Assembly (NCBI GenBank): GCA_036874045.1
Contig: CM072336.1
Span: 9,266,501-9,330,500, forward strand
From: Cymodocea nodosa
Lineage: Eukaryota > Streptophyta > Magnoliopsida > Alismatales > Cymodoceaceae
Length of the DNA stretch: 64,000 nt
Direction of reading: 5' to 3'
The translations under genes and the position numbers were made by a program. The notes beneath the pieces are model-generated. The model made no database searches, had not been told where the DNA came from, and saw only the letters and a program-made list of their open reading frames with translations. This document shows positions 33,009 through 45,780 of the stretch, one piece after another. The first letter of the stretch is position 1, and every line of letters starts with the position of its first letter.

Positions 33009-34797
33009 GACATCCTTTAACAAATTAATCAAAGATCTAGTTATTTTGCTAAAATCTTTGATAAATCTCTTGTAAAATCCTGTATGTCTTAAAAATAATC
33101 TAATATCTTTTACTGATTTAGGTTTTGGTAAATTTAAAATAACTTCTATTTTGGCTTTATCTACCTTTAGTCCTTTCATTGAAACAACATGCCTTAAGAC
33201 TATTCCTTGTTTCACCATAAAATGCCATTTTTCCCAATTCAAAACCAAATTTTTCTCCACGTAATGGCTCAACACGAGTTCTATTTCTTTAAACATACTT
33301 CAAATGAAGTTCCATATACTATAAAGTCATCCATGAATATTTCTAAAAAATCTTCAATTATTCTAATAAAAATACCCTACATACACCTTTGAAAAGTAGC
33401 TAGTGCATTGCACAATCCAAATGATATTCTTTTAAATGCATAAGTTCCATTAGGACATGTGGAAGTTGTTTTCTCTTGATCCTCTAATACTATTGGAACT
33501 TGGTTATATCCTGAATACCCATCTTAGAAATAAAAATATTCTTGACTTGCTAATTTTTCTAACATTTGATCTAAAAATGGTAAAGGAAAATGATCTTTCC
33601 TAGTCACAGCATTCAACTTCCTATAATCTATATACACTCTCTAGCTTGATTAGATTCTTGTTGGAATCAATTCTTGATTTTCATTCCTAATAACTATTAT
33701 CCCTGATTTCTTAGGAACGATATGGATTGGACTAACCCATGAGTTGTTAGAAATCGGATATATGATATCATTATCTAACCATTTCATAATTTCTTTCTTG
33801 ACTACTTCTTTAAGGTTTGGATTTAATCTATGTTCAAGAATTCTTATTAGTTTAACATTTTCTTCTAGATATATATGATGTCGACATATAGTTGGGCTTA
33901 ACCCTTTTATATTAGCCATAGTCCAGCCATTGCTTCTTTATATTTCTTTACTACACATTCTAATTTAGAATTATGATCTTTTAAATCTGATGATATAATG
34001 ATAGGACACATCCTTTCTTTCCCAAGAAATCTATATGTCAACTCAAGAGATAATGGTTTTAATTCTAGATGTTGACCATTAGCAACCAAAGCTCTTAATT
34101 TAACATTTTCATCCCTAGCATCAAATTCATCTTGATCTCTTTTTACTTTGCTTAAATCTTTATCTACATTTTCACTCTCTTCAAGATTTTTGATATCTAA
34201 TTATCTATTTAATTCTTCTTGAATTAAATCTTCTAACACATTTCTTTCATCCTCTAGAAAGTTTATAGTGTGTAAAGATATGTCTATACCTTCATTCTCT
34301 TCTAGTTTGAAAATATTTAGTTGAGTATTCTCATTACCGTAGGCTAATTTTATCATTCCACTTTTACAATTTATAATTGTCCTTAAAGTTGCTAGAAATA
34401 ACCTCTCCAAAATTAAAGATGTACCTCTATTCTAATTCATAGTTTTTTTGGGAATCCAAAACAACAATATCCATAGAATAAATGAAGTTCTTAACTTTAA
34501 TCAAAACATCATCTTTTTTCCTCTAGGGTATCTTATATTACGATCTACTAATTGAATGATAGTACTAGTAGGATTTAAGCCTTCTGATCCTAAGGATACA
34601 AATATATCACTTGGCATAACATTTATACCTACACCTAGGTCTGTTAAGCTTCTATCCAAAATTATATTACTTATTGTGCACGATATAATAGGTGTTCTTG
34701 GATCAGATAATTTTTTTGGAATCTAAGGTAAAAATAAAGAACTACTTTGCTCTACTAAAAAGACTTTTTTCAACACTTTCCTCTCTCTTCTTAGTAC

Positions 34798-36378
34798 TGT
34801 TAGAGATAATGTTCTTATCTATTAATATGTTTATGTTTTGATGGTTGACAAAGATAATTTATATTTGAATAAGTCAAATGATGAACTTCAAAATATTGTC
34901 TAAGTACATAAGGTTACGAACTGTCATAAAGATAAATAGTTAACTTTATGGATTCTCATAAATTTATCTAATTCATAAATTTGGATTATTACTCAAAAAA
35001 TTCTCTAAGTATATAACTTTACGGACATATGTAAACTTATGAGAATAACTTTATGGACATTCATAAAGTTATGAAATTACATAAATATATAAGTTATGAA
35101 TCTATGGTTAAGTATACAAAGGTTATTTAAAATAGGTCTTTGTATTTTACACATGTCAATTGTTAGGATTCGTAAAGTTTACACATGTAATTATGGGGAT
35201 AAGTTTACGGACATCTATTATGTTATGCTATATATAAGCTCGTAAAGTTAGGGGCATAACTTTACGAAGGACTGTAATGTTATGACTTTGATAAATCTAT
35301 AATTATTTCTTATATTTGATCATAGTTTATTATAGAAATATTTATTTTGTAGTTGACACATGGCACACATGTATTCACACATGTTCTACCATAATTTTAA
35401 AGACTTGGTCAAATATTTATAGATGATAATCAGAGATAAATTTTACAAAGTCAAGATTGAAGATCGTAGTTTGAAAAAGTCTAGAACTGAACGAGTTCGT
35501 TGAGTAAAGCTTAACTCAACAAGGTTGGTACGTTGAGTTACAGTTAAGTCAATGAAGTAAGTTCGTTGAGTTACAACTAACTTCACAAATTAGTTATTTT
35601 TGTACCATTCGATTATGAGCAGTTGTAGGAAATTTGAAAAAGAAGGAAGGTGTATGTAGGATCATGTGTAATCAGTTAGAGTTCCTCATATAATATAAAT
35701 AGAGTTAAATTAAAGTTAGAAGGTAGTTCTTTCGGTAGTACTCTACAGAAAATTCTTAGAAGACTTAAAGATTCTTGGAGAACGACAGTTCAAAGTTATC
35801 TGAAGGAACTCAACAATAACAAAGCTATTTCTTGAAGATTCAAGTGTTGTTGTATAATCAAGAGGAAAATTTTATTACATTTATGCTTCCTAGATAAATT
35901 CCTATTTGCACTTATTGTACATTGAAAAAGAGATAACCTATCCATAAGGGGTGTTGTAGAGGAAACTCTGAAAGGTTTTCTTTCAAAAGAGTTTTAGATA
36001 ACTTTATGAAAGTCCGTAAAGTTATGCAAATAACTATACGAGGCTTCGTATAGTTAGTATGGTAATTGTACGAGGGTCCATACAATTAAAGAGATAACTT
36101 GATAGAGGATCGGTGCTTGGTCAAGTTGAGTTTGCTTTGAGTAAAGCTGAAGTACACTAGGTTTTGAGTGAATCAGAAACTCCTGAGAATAGTAAATTCT
36201 TGAGTAGACACTCAAGGAGTAGATGTACCTTGGTTGAGGGGAACCACTATAAATTTTCTATGTTCTTTTATCTCTATTTCATTTCCGTATTAACTAGATT
36301 TAAAAATGGAACCAAAAAATTAGAAAATTTACAATATACTTAATTCACCCCCCCTCTTAAGTATAAACATTTCCTACA
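34798..36378 (+). mobile_element. 5' LTR of a plus-strand copia element
   Basis: Starts TGTTAGAGATAATG at 34798 and ends TTTCCTACA at 36378, after a TTCACCCCCCCTCTTAAG run typical of copia LTR ends. A primer site follows four bases later. It is inserted in pol copy B right after AGTAC. The U3 part (34900-35290) holds a different version of the quasi-palindromic motif: AACTTTACGGACAT paired with CATAAAGTTATG. 35485-35590 also holds the CAACG version. No matching right-hand target duplication was found. Confidence 0.85.
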
Positions 36379-36381
36379 ATT

Positions 36382-36393
36382 TGATATCAGAGT
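36382..36393 (+). promoter_or_regulatory. Primer-binding site (initiator tRNA-Met)
   Basis: TGATATCAGAGT, two changes from TGGTATCAGAGC, placed just after the LTR end at 36378. Confidence 0.8.
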
Positions 36394-36452
36394 AAGGTTA
36401 ATCATTTTTCTACTAGGAAAGGTATTTTTAAATTTAGGATTTTGAAGTTAAA

Positions 36453-37525
36453 ATGGCTAGTTTTGGAAGTGAATGGCGTAGTTTTCACAGGCTACCTTTG
36501 TTTGATGAAATAAAGTATACTTATTAGAAATAGAGAATGACTATTTTCATTTAGTCAATAGATTTTGAACTATGAAATGTATTTATTGAAAAATTCCTGA
36601 ATTAAATATGCCATATAATCTTTGGATAGATGAAAAGAAGAAACTGCAACAATTAAATGTTAAAGGCATGAATATTTTGTTTTGTGCATTATCATATGAG
36701 TAGTTTAATAAAGTATTATCATATATGTCTGCATTTGAAATATGACATGCATTAGAAATTACAAATGAAGGAACAAATCAAGTTAAGGAATCTAAAATAA
36801 ATTTACTTGTACATCAATATGAATTATTTATGATGCATGAGAATGAAACTATTTTTAACATGTTTACGAGATTCCTTACCATAGTTAATGGTTTAACAAC
36901 ACTTAGTTGAGAGTGTGCAAGGGAAGATCTTGTGAGGAAAATTCTTAGATCCTTGTCTTCTGAATGGAAATGGAAGGCAACAAGAATTGAAGAAGCAAAT
37001 GATTTGTCAACCTATACCTTAGATGAGCTTATTGGAAACCTCTCTACTTATAAGGTTAAACTTAAAGTTGAACATGTCTCAAGAAAAAAGAATCAGAAGA
37101 AGAAAGAGATTGCATTTCAAGTATCTTCTGATATAGAAAATAATTCTAATTCTGATTCAGATATTGCATTTTTAGCTAGGGAATTCAAGAAGGCTTGGAG
37201 AAAAAGAAAGGATTTGAAGAGAACTAGATCTTCAAGAAAAGATATGGTTGAAGTTCTTATTTGTTATCATTGTAACAAAAAAGGGCACTTTAGATTTAAT
37301 TGTCCCTCAAGGTCTAAGGAGGAAAAGAAATCTGATAAGAAATTTAAGGAAAAGAAGAGTAAATGTAAGCCTAAGTTTAAGTTTTCAATGAAAGGATTTA
37401 AGAAGAAGGCTTTACAAGTAATGTTTGACGATGAGAGTTCTTCAAATGAAGAAGACATATTAGATTCCTCTAGCTCAAGCTCAGACTCAGATAAAACACT
37501 ACATAGGCATCGAGGTCAAAACTAG
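36453..37525 (+). pseudogene. Copia gag, plus strand, truncated
   Basis: Starts at ATG 36453 (MASFGSEWRSFHRLPLFDE). Stops interrupt the first 480 bases; the last 197 codons (36932-37525) are open. Motifs include DEANDLSTYTLDELIGNL-like sequence, AREFKKAWRKRKD, the zinc knuckle CYHCNKKGHFRFNC (CX2CX4HX4C, about 37263-37304), a Lys-rich stretch and a Ser-rich tail. This is the same gag architecture as copia copy 2. The match ends near 37500 and no protease or pol follows, so the element is truncated on its 3' side. Confidence 0.85.
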
Positions 37526-38989
37526 CACTTGACAAAGATTCAAAACCACTGCAACCTTTGGAAAATAAAATTGAAAACCTTCGAAAAACATTCTAAAAAA
37601 TTTTAAAACTTTGCAAACATGTTCTACACTCACAATACTTACAAAACAAAAAACAAGATTAAGAAGTGACGAACAAGTAGATACAATTAGAACAAATGCT
37701 ATAAACATTCTGGAAATCTGGGAAACAAAAACTTGCATTCACAAAATATACAATCACATTCATTCACACTATACACATGATACAAAACCATTCTTTATAT
37801 CAACTAACATCAAATAGTATATAAAACATTTAAACCAAAGATTCATGCATGAAATTTCATTCCTCAACATTTTCAAATCATATACATATCAAATTTCAGA
37901 ATATAAAAAACTAGTATGAGGATCTCTCCTTTCCATCATACCTTTAAATCTTCCACTTTTCCTCAAGCATTTGAACCTTATTTGATGATGAACCACTTCG
38001 ATCCACTCCACTACAAGGTTGTCACCACTTGTAGATCACATCCAAAGGGAACTGCCTATGATTGCTTTGAAGAAAAGAGGTTGCACGCCCTCTTGCTTGC
38101 TTCAAAAGTCACAACTCTTGATTTTCAGCTTTTCACCTCAAGAAAAATGCTTCCTATACACTATCCTTCGTTGATCACATCCAAAGCTCTTCAAGGAGAC
38201 CCAAGCATGGCTCCTCTCCACCAAACATCCTTGAATCCCAGCCATGGAGTTCCTTATGCTTGTGATTGCATCCAAAAAGAGGAAGGAGGTTGCCAATGGG
38301 GGAGGAAGACGCCCAAGCTCACCTTCCTTTGGAGAAATGTTTGTTCAAACCTTGAGAAGAGAGGAGAAGACACTGAATTTGAGCTAAAACTTGGAGGATG
38401 GTCGGTTGCTACTATGGTGCACGAATTTGGAAGGAGGAGATGGGCCTAGGGTTGAGTGGCCAAGTACTTTACATAGTCTAAACTTTTGTTACTTGATCTC
38501 TAATAAGTTACATCTAATGGCCCATTTTTTTCCTTTTTGATCCACCTTGATTTCATGCTTTCTTGATCTATAAAACTCAAAACCAAGTTAGATGCACATA
38601 TACATTGAATATAAATCATATGATGCAAATATAGTACACATGCATGCATGAGTTGCCATATATGGAAAGTTGCCAAATTAGGAAGGTTTTAGTCCACAAC
38701 TTCATGTGATACATGAATTACTTGAGGTTCTTTAGTTAATATCATATTTATGTGATTTGGCAATCATACAACCCATATAAAGTCATACATTGAAGAATTA
38801 TAAGAATCATATCTAATATAGGGGCTATTGACTAGGTGTTTAATTGATAATGGATAAATTTGTACATTATCAACTATTTAATCCCTAATTCATGCATATG
38901 TCTAAAAATATGATTTGCATGTAATTCCACATTAGAACATATATATTTTCAACTTATAATCCTTAACATGCATGAATTAACATATATAA
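37526..38989. other. Unassigned repeat-like DNA, with an open frame at 37916-38449
   Basis: Lies between a truncated gag and an env-like ORF. 37916-38449 (plus) is open for 177 codons and less AT-rich than its neighbours, but the predicted protein has no domain I recognise and no clear codon or splice context. It may be LTR sequence of another element family. The rest is AT-rich without coding signal. Confidence 0.4.
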
Positions 38990-41900
38990 AATGCACAAAT
39001 TGATACTTTACATAGACATAGAGTTTATGAATTTTGAGGATATATCATCTGAAGAGGAATGTATAAATATTATTCCTCTTACTGTATCTCCAATAGTTGT
39101 GAATAATTTTCGGTACTGTTGTTTACTTCAAATTATATATATTTGGTTGTCTTTTACAATATACATGTTATTTGTTTATAATTGTATATAGTCAGCAAAA
39201 TGTACAATTATAGATAGAATATCATACTGCTGATGTCTCAAATATAGAAAATACAAACATACAAGATATTCTTAAGCTAGAAATTGGCATAGTGTATTTT
39301 CAAATAAGGAGAAACTTGTTATGAATAGATACAATAAATTGATAGTTTTATAGAAATACTTGTTGCTAATACACTTATTCACATAGAAAATATTGATAGT
39401 GACATACACATGACAGTTGCTGAATCAGTTGAAGATATTATTGATATGACAATTGTAGACATTTTGGAAATTCATACAAAAATTGAAACAAATTTTGACA
39501 ATTCTGAAAGATCTAACAATATAGCTACTAATGACAATATGAGTCTTAGATCAAAAGAATCACATGATAGGAAAATTTCAAATTTTGAATAGAATTTAGA
39601 AAATAACACACTTTTATGGTTCAGAAATAGATTATGTTATGAGAAATTTCAAACTTATAAAACTTTTTAGTTTTATATGTTAGAGTAGTTAAGTTTGAAG
39701 GAATGATAGACATACAAGAAATGTTTGAATTCCAAGGGTTGTTGACATTGCTTCCACAATAGCCAAACGATTTATCACTTCCGAACATTGTAAATTATTT
39801 TTACTTAAATTTAATAGTGATAGAAGATATTCTTGTTTCGAATATTAAAAAATTAGATATTCACTTAGCTCAACAATTATTGCATGAAGTATTTGGTTTG
39901 AAAAATGAAGGAGTTAGAATATTAGAACGAAAACAAGTTTATCAATTGAGATGAGACATTAAACAATTAGCAAAGTATCTTGATGCCAATAGTGAGTTAG
40001 GATTGTTAAATGATTTAAATGGCCAAACTAGATTTATTGCAAAGATATTGCATACTTTAATTTTTTAGAAGTTTGGTCATGGAGCTGAAGTTGATAGATG
40101 TCTTTATTCAACGTATGCCTTGATAAATCATATACAGGTGAACTAGTATGATGTTGTCTTGTTAGCTTAAGTGTATTTTTTTATAAGTAATAAGCAATTT
40201 CACGAATAAGATTTAATTTTGGTAACTTAGTTCGTTAAATTGACTACAAATACACAACATCTATTGTATAAGTATGCAAAAACAAGTCGAACCCATAGGG
40301 AATGGTTGAAATTAATTTGACTGTTTAAATTTTCATAGCCAGAGTTTAGTGTATACTACAATTTGCTCACTTGGTTGATCTATTGTTAACTCAATGAACT
40401 AAGTTCGTGGAGTTACTATTAACTCAATGGACTACCCTTATTGAGTTACAGTTAACTCAATGAGCTCTTTGGTAACTTCCTATTAATATTATTGATTGTA
40501 GAAGAATATAGCCATCCATTGGGCAATTCTATATATTGCAAACATCTTTTACACTCTTCAAATGCTATTTTATATTAGATTTATCACTAATCAATTCTAG
40601 CATTCAAATATTCCAAATAGTAAACAAATCAGTCATGGTTTTAGAGATTTATACTAATTATTTTCTATATTAAATCATATGATTTTGTATTAACTGAAAT
40701 ATGATAAACACAAAACATTTAAACAAACACATACGATACAAACATAGATTTTGATAAACATAATGATGTAAATGTAAACATATATTGGTTTTTATTTTTG
40801 TTTTGTTCCTCAAGATGAACGATTCATGAAAGGTAAAATTCTCTATTGATAATAAAAGAAATTTTTGTCACTACATGCGACACGATTATACCTTTGAAAA
40901 GTTAATCACTTATTGTCAAATGCTCCTCTCCCTATTAGATTGCGAATTTAGACTTTTGTAAGTTGATCTCTTCTTCAGCATAACAACATCAACCCGAAAC
41001 CAAGACTAGAAATTTTACTATCTTTTGAGAGATGATTCAATGCTTGGTGAAAATGTCCTTCCTTTCTATGATGTAATCAATCCTCACAATGGTTGTTAGT
41101 CACTTTGTTTTGCTCGAAATTGACCCGACATCTAGAAAGTATTCTCATAGACCTCCGATGGATGGTGGTATTAGTGGGAGCTCAAGAAACATTCGACGCT
41201 TTCTATAGTGAGCATAGTTCTCCCCCACCCCCTTACCTTTCTTCGTTCTTTCTCCTTTTCTTTTATATTTCTTTCTCGTAATAACTACTTCCGCCTAAAT
41301 CACTAGTTAGATTTCCTTCATTCATATCAACAATGGTAATTACTTCTTCATTTCATGATTGAGATCATGGCATGGTTCATGCAATGTAGTTTCCTTCGAA
41401 TTTTCGACAACTACTCACAATTGAATATTAGAAAATAACTAGTTCGTGGAGTTAGTGTAGCTCAATGGACTTACTTCGTTGACTTATCTATTAACTTAAC
41501 GAACCTACCTCATAGAGTTACAACTTTAACTCAACGGACTCATTCAGTTCTATAGTATAACAAAATAATTACATATATAACATTTAACACTTAATATGTA
41601 AAAGAAATAATTTCTAATCATACTTAAATAATACTTAATTAACTACTAATTCTTCTAATTTATGCACATTCTTTAATTAATACTTATAATTGTATAATTG
41701 TAACATAATGACTTAATTCTCATATAATAAACTAAATATTATGAAATTGACCATTCATTAACTACTAATATTATGCATAATTTCATTCTATATAGATGTC
41801 TTTATTTATCATATTCTGAATTTGTAGAGTAAACTATTATTCGGTAATGCAATTTTGAGAATTGTGGCAAGTTAAATAGATATTACACTTTGGCCACAAA

Positions 41901-42249
41901 AAAGGATGAAATCAAGATATTTCTCTGCAAAAGAATTACATAAATACTAGGAAATAGATCCACTTGATATTCGACATAAATAGTAAGATCATTATCAAGA
42001 ACCACCACAATAGCAAGCACAACAACAACAACCAACAGAACAGTCATACCAATAAAAAATAACAACAAACAACATTTAGAAGAATAACATTTTACAAATA
42101 GACATACAGAATAGATACAACAACTTCCACAAGTCCAAACTATAGACTTAGGTCAAGAAATAATTAATCAAGTAAACAAAGTTAGTATAGAAATAGCACA
42201 AAAAATTTCAAGCACTCTGTTAGATATATTTAGAAGACAAGGGTTGTGA
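38990..42249 (+). pseudogene. Env-like ORF, copy D, split by a solo LTR
   Basis: Plus-strand remnant homologous to 63188-60587. 39010-39090 encodes NFEDISSEEECINIIPLTVS (NFEDISSEEECTDILPLTVS in copy C). 39700-40145 encodes MFEFQGLLTLLPQ, VNYFYLNL, LLNDLNGQTRFIAKILH and STYALINHIQVN. After the solo LTR at 40155-41794 the frame resumes and ends at 42249 with KVSIEIAQKISSTLLDIFRRQ-like sequence followed by a stop. Many stops occur. About 290 bp downstream lies a copia-type polypurine region and LTR, an env-like position known from SIRE/Maximus copia elements. Confidence 0.65.
40155..41794 (-). mobile_element. Athila-type solo LTR with 5-bp target duplication
   Basis: A 1640-bp minus-oriented LTR (forward TGTCTTG...CATTCTATATA) with GATGT at 40150-40154 and 41795-41799. 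The uninterrupted target is visible in copy C (reverse complement of 61020-61080). It shares the GTCGAACCCATAGGGAATGG block at 40285-40305 and the region at 40800-41400 with the other Athila-type LTRs, but is shorter and more diverged. Confidence 0.85.
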
Positions 42250-42454
42250 GAGAAAATAAAAATAAATTATGTATTAAATGAAATCATTGATTGTAATTTG
42301 TTACCAAAAATAAATAACTATTGTATTTATTTCATTTATATATTATTGCAAACAATTATTATTTCAATAGTTTATATCTACGTTTATTTATACAAGTTTA
42401 AAAGTGCTTTTTGAATTATGTACTTAGCATATTTTTTCTTCCTTACATGACATT

Positions 42455-42542
42455 AATGGTTTTTATAATGACAAAAAGTAGGAGAAAGATTATTTTGAAA
42501 GTTAAACTTATTAGGTTTTGTCATTATCTAAAAGGAAGAGAT
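42455..42542 (+). promoter_or_regulatory. Duplicated polypurine tract of a copia element
   Basis: Two similar phrases, AATGACAAAAAGTAGGAGAAAG (about 42467-42488) and CATTATCTAAAAGGAAGAGA (about 42521-42540), precede the LTR. They resemble the ...AAAAAGGGGGAGAT tracts at copia 3' ends. The second directly abuts TGTTAGG and would prime plus-strand synthesis. Confidence 0.65.
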
Positions 42543-43689
42543 TGTTAGGAATTTTATTTTGATGATGTATATTTTACTAAGTCAATAAATAAGTCTAAGT
42601 ATGTCTAAGTATAATAGTCGCACAGTTAGGTATCAACACAATTAGAAGAGTCGTATAGTTATAACTTAATGTTTCTAGTTAGTTGAAGAATTATGTTAAA
42701 AACTTGTATAGTTAAGTTATCTACATGTATGTTTTTAACATTTTAAGTTTTCACGTGTTTTTCATGTGTGTTCAGTAAAGAAAAGTTGAAGAGTTAGACA
42801 ACTGTTCAAGTTTTTATGCATGGAAAGATAACTATTCGAGTTTTATAAAATGACTAACGAAAAGTTAAGTTTTGTTGTTTCAGTCATGTGTTTTGTAAAT
42901 GAAAAACTCGAAGAGTTACAAATAAGTATTCGAATTTTTACAAAACTTAAAGGATAAGTGTTCGACTAAAGTGGTAACTTAGAAGATATATTCTAGAACT
43001 CTTTAGAAAGAAGACTTTTGATTGTTCTACAATAGGGGATCATGGAAATTCAAAAATATAATGGTGATAGTGGAAATTCAAAACAATAGTGGAGAATATG
43101 GATAATTTAAATTTGAATTAGTACATGAGATCATAGATCATGGATTAAGTGGATGAACATGTTGAACATGAAATCATAGCTCTACTACTATAAGTAAAGG
43201 GTATGAGCTACACTTCATTTATCCTTGCACCAATATCTGAAATCCCAAAATTGTTTCCTAGAAATTAGATTCTACACCAATTGAAATAGAAAAATCCCAA
43301 CTTCGATAGAGATAGAATTTCCAATCAAAATCAGAGAAAGAGCTACTACGAAGGTAGTTTCAAAAATTCAAAGAAGGAAACAAAGAGATACAGAAGTAGA
43401 GCAAATTTTCAAAAGAATCAAAAAGCTACGTGCAAAAGCTTAAGTTTGAATATATAATTCAATCAAGGTTAGAATAGGATAGATTTTATTTCATATTGAA
43501 TTGTAACTCAGAAATTGTATCAGAAATGACAAGTAGGGAATTGTGTTTTAAACATCTATAAATTCTTACTTTATCAATAAAAAGTTTATAATTACAAATA
43601 GTGAGTGTTTTGTGCTCTTGTTTTATCTACTAGATTCTTAAAATCTAAATACACAATTTACCCCCCTCTTATGATACTATAGTTCAACA
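42543..43689 (+). mobile_element. 3' LTR of a SIRE/Maximus-like copia element
   Basis: TGTTAGGAATTTTATTTTGATGATG to ATAGTTCAACA, 1147 bp, preceded by a polypurine tract. It ends with the TTTACCCCCCTCTTATGATAC phrase typical of these LTRs. The internal motif version is CTCGAAGAGTTACAAATAAG with ATTCGAATT (42780-42980). The sequence differs from the LTR at 34798-36378, so they are not ends of one element. Confidence 0.7.
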
Positions 43690-45314
43690 GAACCTCTATG
43701 TTTTGATAATGCAAAAATCTATGTGAGGAAATTATATATTTCACAAGTGTAGGTCAAGAGTCTTGGAGACAAGAATTGCTATAGAATAAAGGCAACACTA
43801 TACAACAACACTTCAGAAGGACATACAGATCAAACAAAAAACTATAAGGTTAATTATTTGAGCAAATCACTATTGATAGACACTTATTTGGGAAGATTTG
43901 AATATCAAATAAAGTAGACCCAACAAGCTAATTATTTGTTAGAAAAATATAGAAGTAAAGTCAAAGGAAAACTTTGAAGGATAACTAGACAAGATGGAAA
44001 GTAAGTTAGTTAAGTAACCGAATATCAATAGGACATTTGGTAACTCATGGTTTAATCATCCATCTTTAAGAATAGCTGCAGTAGTAAGTAAAGAAGAAAC
44101 TCGATGAGTTACAAGATAACTATACAAGTTTTATAGTAAAGGAAAGTAAAAAACTCCTAGTGTTAAGATAACTCTACGACTTTCATTATGGTCTCATGTG
44201 TAGCTAACTTAGGTGATTGCATGACAAATAAGAAGTCAATGGAAAAAGAGAAAGGAGGTAAAGGATGAAGAACTTGTAGAGTTGGGATAGCTCTACGACT
44301 TTTATAAGAAATTCAAGGAAAAAACTTGTAGAGTTAAGGATAAATTTACAACTTTTATTTAGGCATTAGGAAAACACCCGATAGACAAAACTAAGTATAA
44401 ACTTAATGGAGTAAGTTCATTGTATTTACTCAAACATTACAAACATAATACTACAGGATACTCAATGAGTTGCAACAGAAGAGATTGAATGTTTGTAAGA
44501 TATTCGATGACTAATCAATTAAGTATCCAACTTAGCTGATGAAGAACAACTTGTCGAAGCTCTTAGTGGGACTGTTAGTATATTTGGCAACACATATTTA
44601 CAACTATCCAACCTAGTAGAATATTTTGATGATACAAGAAAACAACCCATCAAGAACTAAATAAAGCCGTTGACAATCTACATAATGGTAACATTCTATA
44701 CTTGGGACTATCACATCAATAAGTACAACTAAAGATCTTGACTTGATTGAAGAGAAAATTCGATCATTGCTCATATGACTATAAAAAGAATTAGATTACA
44801 CGTTAGAAAATAGAGCAAAGAAAGCACTAATACAAAATACATTGACATATAGAAAGAAGAAAATATATGAGAAAAATTCTCAACATGTTTCGGCCAACAC
44901 TAAAAGATCATTTTCAAGCCTGACAAAGTTTTCACTATGCTTCTACTATGATAAAGAGAGATTTGTTGGTTTGTGGCTTTGACCTTAAAGCCCATGGTGT
45001 ACTATTGGTTGGAGTTTTGAGCTAAAGGTTCAAGTCTATTGGTTGGTTCTTGCTTTTATTTGAAAGCAAGTGTGTAAGTGATCAACATAATGAAGTTCAA
45101 GTGAAACTTGAGGGTGAAGTAGCCATTAGTTGTGAATCACTTAAAATTTTCTATGTATTCTTGCATATTTTTTCATTATTTTAGGTTTGCTTATTATATT
45201 ATATTCTATTGAAGCAAATTAAATAGAACTATTTTACACAGTAATTTTAATATTGATAAAAGTAACAACACATCACCATTTACTCCTTCTTTAGTGAGTC
45301 CATCGATACTAACA
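43690..45314 (+). mobile_element. Copia LTR, 5' end damaged
   Basis: Directly follows the LTR at 42543-43689. It starts within a TCTATGTTTTGATAATGC phrase and ends CGATACTAACA at 45314. The last 400 bases resemble 2690-3107. Motif versions here include TAGAGTTGGGATAGCTCTAC (44278-44297) and TGTAGAGTTAAGG. No primer site follows. Beyond 45314 lies a repeat also found at 54355. Confidence 0.6.
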
Positions 45315-45780
45315 CATACCATGACTTTGACCAAAATAAAACAAAAAACTTACAACCTTAGATTGCTTTTGCTCTAAGGAATGATTGTGGAGTTGAATTT
45401 GCTTTGAAAAAGAATGATGTTAATGGTATAGATGATAGAAAGGCTCGGAACATGTTCATTTAAGGTGTAAGAGAAGATTTTGAGAGTGCAACACCTTTCT
45501 AAGTAGCATAGGTAGCCTTATTTATAGAATGAAGGTGTTCTTTTACAACAATTTTTGAGTCAAAATAGATTAACATTTTTGGTGTCGTTAATCCATTTTT
45601 CAATAATACCTAGTTTCTTGGTCAAACAAATATCTAACTATTAATCCATTTTGCAACTTTGAAATTTCTTGTATGAATTTTTACATGGAACATTGTTGTC
45701 AAAGAAAAAAATGAAATTGATTAAAAATGCTGAATGAAACAAAAGTAAAATGAAATGGAAATGAGGGGGAAAAAAAAATT
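45315..45780 (-). repeat. Repeat shared with 54355-54836, with minus-strand TATA box
   Basis: The copy at 54355-54836 matches over about 450 bp (CAAAAAACTTACAACCTTAG to the A-rich end). Both carry TATAAATA on the minus strand (45519-45526 and 54561-54568). It could be a promoter-bearing LTR fragment of another element. No coding signal is seen. Confidence 0.65.

Larger units (their letters stand above)
27614..34797 (-). pseudogene. Athila-type pol, copy B, interrupted by two solo LTRs
   Basis: Minus-strand pol from the protease (about 34797-34200; LATLRTIINCKSGMIKLAYG) through RT (34089-33009; [25 protein letters not shown]), RNase H (30987-30448) and integrase (28915-27614). Integrase keeps [10 protein letters not shown] and SGQIESANKQ. 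Many stops and frameshifts make it older than copy A. Its line is broken by solo LTRs at 28916-30447 (copia) and 30988-33008 (Athila-type). At 34797 a plus-strand copia LTR cuts it off. Copy A shows what follows in the intact sequence (CTTAGTACACCAATCC at 19558-19573). Confidence 0.85.

Noticed and set aside
37916..38449. 177-codon plus-strand frame as a host gene
   Set aside because: No domain, signal peptide, splice or promoter context was recognised, and it is embedded among element fragments. Kept only as an unassigned region.
34798..43689. Reading 34798-36378 and 42543-43689 as the two LTRs of one plus-strand copia element
   Set aside because: The LTR sequences and their motif versions differ, and the DNA between them includes unrelated segments, so they are treated as separate fragments.
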